Assembly (NCBI GenBank): GCA_010909165.1
Contig: MU008175.1
Span: 1 to 64,000 of the forward strand
Reading direction: 5' to 3'
Origin: Anthoceros angustus
Lineage: Eukaryota > Streptophyta > Anthocerotopsida > Anthocerotales > Anthocerotaceae
Length of the DNA: 64,000 bases
The notes beneath the pieces were generated by a model. The model was not told the DNA's origin. It was given only the letters and a program-made list of their open reading frames with translations, and did no database searches. Below, piece after piece: positions 58,344-64,000 of this stretch. Each line of letters starts with the position of its first letter. The stretch's first letter is position 1. The position numbers were made by a program, and so were the translations under genes.

Positions 58344-58976
58344 GCTCTCAGCTTCTGGTGCAGCGATTTCCCACACAGACACCCGGGAAAGTGAATCAGA
58401 CAGGTCTCAACAGTTGGAAATGTGGCCCCGGCTAAAGAATTTTCCTCACGGATCCGGGTCCTGGGCACCTGAACTTGCACCACAACATGAGAGGAAGGAA
58501 AAAAAAGGAGAGGAAACCAAAGGAATCGCTTGCTTGAGTCTACAGACTCCAGATTGGAATGGCCTGACACCTCCGTTGAGCTCCGACTCGAACGAATTGC
58601 AGAACCCGACGCGAAGCTCATGTTTTTCTTTCCCTTCTTTTCTGTTGCATCATTCTTGAAAGACAGGCTTGGATTCGTGAGCGGCAAGCTCAGTTCAGCT
58701 CTCGTTTCAGTGGAACGTAGCGTGCAACGCCACCTCCATGATCTCCCTCTGCCAATTTCGCGAAGTTCCTGGTCCGCGTTTGAAAGTGTTGGATGACACG
58801 TCGGGAATCCCGGTTTTAAGAACGTCTCCTCGACATAGTTTGCAGTCTGTGTTTTCTGACTATGGAAGGACTTGCAAACCCTAACAAGTGTCTACTTCAC
58901 TCCGAGTAGCTAGCAATTCGAGGCCTACGTAAGTGCTATCTCCTTGATATAGCCTTGGTCCGTTTTCTTGGAGAAA
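58344..58976 (-). promoter_or_regulatory. Upstream region of B3 copy C
   Basis: This non-coding region is conserved with 54993-55600, and partly with 14195-14520 plus 16140-16520. No core promoter element is clear. Conservation across copies comes from duplication and does not itself show function. Confidence 0.4.
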
Positions 58977-59030
58977 ATCGACGCTCGAGGTCTGCAAATC
59001 CACACAACCAGCGGATTGTCAAGTGATCAG

Positions 59031-59133
59031 TTTCTGGAATTGTGAAGTGCTAGGTTTCTGGAATTGTGAAGTGCTAGGTTTCTGGAATTGTGAAGTGCTA
59101 GGTTTCTGGAATTGTGGAGTGATAGGTTTCTGG
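59031..59133. repeat. 24-bp minisatellite, about 4.3 copies
   Basis: The unit begins TTTCTGGAATTGTGAAGTG. The first three copies are identical and the fourth has two changes. It lies 47 bp downstream of the PDK1 stop codon, so it may be in the 3' UTR. Confidence 0.95.
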
Positions 59134-59179
59134 ACGCGAGCGTCAAGCAGGCTCTTGAAGGTGAAGCGATGCGGCTTGC

Positions 59180-61144
59180 TTACTTGAGTGGTGGGTAGTG
59201 TACTTCTAAGGATTCATCCACTCGGAATACAGGTGTGGTAACCACCGGAGGTGGCTTTGCTTCTCTCACCTTGTCCCAGTCGACACCTGAGAAGAAAGGG
59301 TGCTTTTTTAGGGCTGCATAACCCCGAGGTCCTGCACCTGGTCTTCTTTCCGGCACCAAGTCCTGCGAAACCCAAGGGCTTCAGGGTTTGTGGTGTCTCC
59401 ATATCTGCTTCTGATTGTATGCTGTTGTTGCGGGAGAAAAAAACTCACCAGGAGACTGTCCACCAAATCCTTAGCCTCAGGGCTAAAGTGGGTAGGAATC
59501 CTAAACTGCCGTGATGTCACCTGCTGGTATAAGTGATCGTCATCCTCGGCCCGAAATGCCGGCTTCCCTTCCAGCATCTCGAAGATGATGCAGCCCAAGG
59601 CCCATAAATCCGCTCTGCCAAGATTAACAGCAAACAAAGTCAGGCTCACAGAAGCTCCCAGTATCGTCACTCTTCTCTCAAACGAAGGGTGGTGTCGATG
59701 TACGCACCCGTTGGTAACAGTGTAGCGATTCAGAACCTCGGGCGATATATACTCTGCTGTTCCTAGAAGCGCACCTTCGGGCCTTGTGTCTGGGGAGAAG
59801 GAAGGACGAAGGCATATGTTTGAGTGAGTTTGTCCTTCAACTCACTTGATTGTCAACTACGCCATGGACAAACCAGTTATACCATGTGAACTCACTGCAT
59901 TATCTTGTCAGCTTGCAACAACAACCGACCTTCAATCTGTACAATGATGCCATCTGGCATAGGTCGGAGCATCTTAGCACTCCCAAAATCGATAATCTTG
60001 ATGTGCCCGTCTGCCATGACAAGTATGTTCTCCGGCTGCACAACATTGTGAAATGCAGCATTCAGGGGAGAGAGAGAGAACAAAAAAAAAGTGGACACAC
60101 GAGTATTCTTCAGCCTTACCCTGATATCCCTATGCACAATCCCTTGCCCATGAATGTACTCCAGAGCATCTACAAGCTCAGCAGAATAGAACCGAGCTTC
60201 ACTCGAAGAGAAACGGCCCCTCTGAAAAATTCACAACAAACAACCTCCGTCAAATAAGCAAGCAGTAATACCATAGTGCATCAAGGGCTAGCACCTTGAG
60301 CACTTACAAAGCTCCGGAAACGATGAAGATGAATGTCCCCTACATGTGCACGGCCACGCTGCATTCTCTAATGCAAAGAGGTGTTGTACCAAGTTCATCT
60401 GGCCACGAAGCTCTCCCCCATCGCAGCACTCCATCCCCATGTCTGAACATGCATGCTCAGGAACCAACCCACAGCTTTTATCGAGTGGCAGGCGAGAGAA
60501 GTACTAGCCATGCGCTACTCTGCCTCCACACATGATAGAAACCCTAATCTGGAAGGATACACAAAGACTCATTATCTTGAAATGTGAAGAGCAGCCGCAC
60601 AACGCCAGGGTGTTGCAGAAAGTCAAGAATCATGCGCTCCATTTTCACATACTTAGTTTTCTGCTCCTCGAATATCTGCACCTTGTTCATAATTTTCAGA
60701 GCGTACACGGCTCCCGTCTCCTTCAGTGTCGCCTTCATCACCTGAAATGCAGTCCAAAACTCAGAACAGGATAGAAACGCACAAACAACAGTCCTTTCCA
60801 CTACACTGCATGCAGAAAATTCCAGCCACCTTAGAGTAGGTGCCCGATCCCAGAGTCTCTCCCCACTGGAATTGTCCATGATCATAATTCGCCTTTGGGG
60901 CCCGGAACCTGTACTTCTTGAGCATCACCGAGTTCCGAGACATGTCGTCCTTGCTATGCTCCTCGTCCTTGCTCCTGTGCTCCTTCCGCTGCTCCGCAGC
61001 AACCTGCAAATCCACGATTCTCACGGCGGGGTTTGCGGTGCGAGCCAAAGATTGCAGCCGCCTTTTTTCGAGCGCCCACTCCAGCAGCGTCCGCCTCCAC
61101 TCAGATCTGGCTCCCAACAGCATGCCCACGAAGGCTGCTTCCAT
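59180..61144 (-). CDS. PDK1: PDK1-like AGC protein kinase, without PH domain
   Basis: My eight-exon model is 61144-60830, 60741-60561, 60442-60390, 60221-60120, 60035-59930, 59789-59708, 59614-59449 and 59362-59180. It is in frame for 395 residues with GT-AG introns of 84-168 nt. Visible features: glycine loop [11 protein letters not shown] (95-105), ATP lysine K121 in YALKIM, helix-C E140, catalytic loop HRDIRPEN (213-220), DFG 233-235, GTAEYISPE (262-270), and the end [19 protein letters not shown]. This is the 3-phosphoinositide-dependent kinase 1 family, which phosphorylates activation loops of other AGC kinases at membranes and in the cytosol. Oddities: Arg replaces the usual Lys in HRDxK, and the activation-loop Ser/Thr position is Ala259. 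The protein stops after [16 protein letters not shown], with no PH domain. From memory, a PH-less PDK1 is known in moss. The start is preceded by an in-frame TGA. Confidence 0.85.
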
Positions 61145-61409
61145 GGCTCCTCATCCACTCGGATTCTCAATGTCTTCCTCCATTTGCTCCCATCTGTAGA
61201 GACACATTCAACCACATGCATACGCCTCTTCTCCCACGGCCACAGATGCAGCCCACGTTTAAGTAATTTATTCTGGCGTAAACTTGTCGTTCGCATCAGT
61301 TGAATAAAGGATACGCGTGCGCAGTCCAAAAAAAGATACGCGTGAGAAATTCAATTCTGCTACGAGTAGACTATTATTTTTATGGATAGATAATTATTAT
61401 ACATATAGG
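61145..61409. promoter_or_regulatory. 5' flank of the PDK1-like gene
   Basis: This contains the presumed 5' UTR and promoter. A possible acceptor CTCTACAG lies at about 61193-61200, so a 5'-UTR intron is possible. No TATA box is evident. Confidence 0.3.
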
Positions 61410-61757
61410 TACCGTACCCCAAGGGGTGATTCGGTGTTAATTAATTAAAATTAGTAAAATTTGAAAATCCAGAAATTATTATACTTAAAATGTTGAATAG
61501 GTAAAAATTTATGAGTTTATGATGCCAAAAATAAGGAAACTAGGGTTTGTGTGAAAAATTAGGGCCTATTTAGGGAGATCTATACATATCCATTAGTTTT
61601 ATATATACCTATATATTTTAATAAATGTTGAAATTTGATAAAATTATTTTTGTAAATGTTGAAATTTGAAAATATAAATATTTATGTTGAACCTTGTTTT
61701 TTTCAAAAAATAATTATTTCGGCATTATCCTGTTGAACCACCCTTCGAGGTACGGTA
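61410..61757. mobile_element. AT-rich MITE-like element
   Basis: The left end TACCGTACCCCAAGGGGTG (61410-61428) and the right end (61735-61757, ending CGAGGTACGGTA) form imperfect inverted repeats of about 23 bp flanked by TA. This is compatible with a mariner-type TA duplication. The interior is AT-rich and non-coding, with a repeated AAATGTTGAAATTTGA block (61623 and 61656). Confidence 0.55.
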
Positions 61758-61857
61758 TTTAAAATTTAATATAGAGAGAACGTGGAAACTTTATAAATAT
61801 GCAGAGATAAGAAGTCCCATTTACAATGAGGCGATCCGGAATTTATATTAGTTCTTT

Positions 61858-61897
61858 AAGGTGTGTCCAAATGGCTTAGGCCAAATGGACACACCTT
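61858..61897. repeat. Hairpin AAGGTGTGTCCA / TGGACACACCTT
   Basis: Perfect 12-bp arms with a 16-nt loop that itself holds a near-palindrome. The outer flanks (GTTCTT.. and ..AAGAAC) extend the pairing with a bulge. It is non-coding. Confidence 0.85.
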
Positions 61898-62443
61898 TAT
61901 AAGAACGTCGTGATTAAGCATTCTGAGCTTAGATCGGTACTTAGATAGGGTGCATGAAGGGAGTGGATGCCCTTGGTGTAAGTAGCTTAGGCATACCATG
62001 GTACAAGTTGTTAAGTACCAACTCCCACGATGGAAATCTGTCCTTAGTGGACTTAAATAGAATTCTTCTTCTTCTTCTTATCAATCCCATGACATAAATT
62101 TATCTTTGGTGTTAATATCATATAACACAATACAAAACAATTCTACATAACATATATAATACTAACAACGATAATGTCCTAGCAATAGCAAGAGATCATA
62201 TCCATGCCGCCAGCCTTGTAATACTCCTATGTACATATTTTAGAGGATTCTATTATGTAGTCAACACATGTAACATATTTCTTGCGTAGTGTGATTTGAT
62301 TCTTTTAATTGAGAACTTTATACGAGATTCATGGTGGCACATTATTTGAAAAGATGTTTTATTATATTGTAGCCTTCAATATCAAAAGAAAAACTTTTTC
62401 AAAAAAAATATGTATTTTGATCTTTTAATTTTAGCCAATCTAC
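61898..62443. other. AT-rich intergenic DNA
   Basis: No gene is visible. There is a short (CTT)n run near 62060 and the stretch is otherwise unremarkable. Confidence 0.4.
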
Positions 62444-62962
62444 TCATGTGCTAAACAATTCTTCTATAACATATTCAAGATAACAATCATCAAGATAATA
62501 GGATGCCTTCCAACAAGTTCCGTCTAAGAGAGTTTGAGTAATATGTTTGATGCAAGTCGAACATTGAAGGGGACTCATCATTGTGGGTTTCGTTTCTCCT
62601 TTATAATCTTTTCTGTAACAATCAATTGTCCCCACTATCTGTGCATCTCTCCCTACTATTTGTACTGATTCAGTATAAGGAAGTTGAAAAAACTTTTCGG
62701 TCGCAGTTAGAAGCAAAACATTGCCCAAAACTCTTACCCAAGGAGGCACCGAGTTATCCACAACATTTTCTTCACATGTCACTTTCCTTACTGTTATACT
62801 TGGAGGCAATTCTGGGCCATTTATAAGAGACTCATTGGATGCACCCACGGAAGTAAGAAAAAGCAATATGATGATATAATATATATGTATATTTTGCTTC
62901 CAAAGCATCATTATAGATGATAAAATTAGATTCTTCATAAACAAGGTATGCACACTAAGCAT
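62444..62962 (-). CDS. Small secreted cysteine-rich protein (DUF26/Gnk2-like)
   Basis: This single open frame has 172 codons. The most likely start is MMLWKQNIHIYYIIILLFL (third or fourth Met, about residue 18), because it gives a standard signal peptide ending TSVGA/SNES. The two upstream Mets would add a longer lead. The mature part has cysteines near residues 63, 114, 133, 136, 149 and 159. The last four form the pattern CSTCIKHITQ...C...DDCYLEY, which resembles the 'C..C......C.......C.LRY' end of plant DUF26 (Gnk2, cysteine-rich repeat secretory) domains, where disulfides hold a small extracellular fold. Only one such domain is present and there is no kinase. Other secreted Cys-rich families are possible. 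A TM anchor is excluded by the single N-terminal hydrophobic segment. Confidence 0.55.
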   Translation of the reverse strand: MLSVHTLFMKNLILSSIMMLWKQNIHIYYIIILLFLTSVGASNESLINGPELPPSITVRKVTCEENVVDNSVPPWVRVLGNVLLLTATEKFFQLPYTESVQIVGRDAQIVGTIDCYRKDYKGETKPTMMSPLQCSTCIKHITQTLLDGTCWKASYYLDDCYLEYVIEELFST

Positions 62963-64000
62963 ACCACAAGAATGACTATAAGGATTTATTAAAAAAAAAA
63001 ACCTTGCACCTAAACTTTTTGCATAGCTTCTTAAATATTCAGAGGCATTGAGGAGCTAATATTTTCTTCTATTTCTATAAATAAATATTTTTAATTTAAA
63101 ATATCTTAGGAAGTTACGAAAATTAAATATGATTATATAAGATACTTCATTCAAAATATAGGCCTACAAGAGATATTAATGTGTGGTATTAATCAGCACC
63201 ACGGAAGCATCTGCATCCTCGGATTTGGCACCCAAAAAACTTGCACCTAGTGTGACTAGGCTGCTTGTACGTACCATGTGTATCCCATGTAGACAACTCA
63301 TTCCAATTCCAATTCAAGAGTAGGTGGCAACTTCCAAAATGGTGTGACCAGGCTACTTGCACCAGGATATCCCTTCTAGGCTTTTTACCACCCCATCCAA
63401 GTATAAGATATAAGATTAGGTTGCTTACGGGTGCCCCATCCAAGTACTACTTGGATAGGGTGTTCATTAAGCAACCTAAAGCACCAACTAAACTAAATCT
63501 ATCAATCTAAAACTACCTACTATTAGATCGGTACCAACCACAATGGAGATGCAAGAGGCATGACTAACCATCCATGAAAGGCGTAATCATAACCATGGTT
63601 TTAAACGATTGGATTGCGAATCAGGATGCACAAAAAAAATGGACAAGTGAAATGGATATTCCAGAAAGAACTATTGGGCACAATACCAAGATACACTAGC
63701 ACCAAAAGCAAGCAATCAATGAATAAGGGAAATTATGAAATCGAAGCCACAAAAATTCAAATGTATAGAAAAGTGTGTCCGACGTCCGGTGAAGATGCAA
63801 GAGAAGGACGGAGAGGAGGAGGAGAGAGAAAAGAGAGCTTTAGGAGGAGGAACCAGGAAAGAGAACGGGGAAGAAAAGGGGATGAGAGAAGAGAGAGAGG
63901 AGAGAAAACAGGGAGGCCCAGGGAATTTAGGTCATATTTGTGGTAGTATGTTTGTTATAGAGAGCTGCTTTGCCAGATGACGTGCGATTAGTGAACTGAA
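62963..64000. other. Intergenic DNA with repeat fragments
   Basis: This includes repeated CCCCATCCAAGTA motifs (63390 and 63434), a hairpin (63417-63478) and a purine-rich tract (63740-63920) that gives long Arg/Glu-rich open frames without a recognisable domain. I do not call a gene here. Confidence 0.4.
63417..63478. repeat. Two-step hairpin
   Basis: Inner perfect arms are ATCCAAGTA / TACTTGGAT around a single C (63438-63456). Outer arms are TAGGTTGCTTA (63417-63427) and TAAGCAACCTA (63468-63478). The two stems are separated by partly paired GGG/CCC segments. Confidence 0.85.

Larger units (their letters stand above)
55601..58976. repeat. Tandem duplication, right unit (copy C block)
   Basis: This is head-to-tail with 52410-55600. 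The junction is GGAGAAA/TGCTTCACC at 55600/55601, and the right end is GGAGAAA at 58976. It is the better preserved copy. Confidence 0.85.

Noticed and set aside
61021-61329. Upstream-extended PDK1 N-terminus
   Set aside because: The frame differs from the kinase frame, and an in-frame TGA lies just before the chosen ATG.
63614-63980. Arg/Glu-rich open frames in two phases
   Set aside because: They come from a purine-rich tract. No start context, domain or splice structure was seen.

Overview
The window looks like nuclear DNA from an early-diverging land plant, most likely a lycophyte such as Selaginella. The basis is plant-type B3 (REM-like) genes, a PDK1 kinase with no PH domain, short GT-AG introns (52-168 nt in the models built here), and dense nested LTR retrotransposons with plant-type tRNA-Asp and tRNA-iMet primer sites. 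The species is inferred, not proven. I saw no tRNA, rRNA or CRISPR.

Layout. (1) 1-12.2 kb: a decayed Ty3/gypsy element on the minus strand (E1, LTRs 444-814 and 9910-10285), then a plus-strand gypsy integrase fragment. (2) 12.67-14.19 kb: an apparently intact five-exon, two-B3-domain gene on the minus strand. Its upstream region (homologous sequence resumes at 16.14 kb) is interrupted by a short hAT element and a copia integrase fragment. (3) 16.57-17.39 kb: a DNA element with long terminal inverted repeats. (4) 17.4-58.3 kb: a second B3 gene split by about 40 kb of nested insertions. A copia element (5' LTR 17518-17753, 3' LTR 57063-57269) sits in its last intron. To the right of the copia 5' end lies gypsy E3, which has 4.4-kb LTRs in a tandem LTR-internal-LTR-gag-LTR array (21146-50811). 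E3's integrase is in turn interrupted by an inverted solo LTR of its own family (29991-34406) and by gypsy E2 (34426-43084). The right part of the copia plus the B3 5' exons is tandemly duplicated (about 52.4-55.6 and 55.6-58.98 kb). (5) 59.18-61.14 kb: an eight-exon PDK1-like kinase gene on the minus strand. (6) 61.4-64 kb: AT-rich DNA with a MITE, hairpins and a small secreted cysteine-rich (DUF26-like) protein gene.

Only three loci look like functional host genes: the B3 gene at 12.67-14.19 kb, the PDK1-like kinase and the cysteine-rich protein. Nearly all other long reading frames are antisense or frameshifted shadows inside retroelements. Divergence between retroelement copies includes at least as many short indels as substitutions, which breaks most transposon frames, whereas the PDK1 gene reads cleanly.
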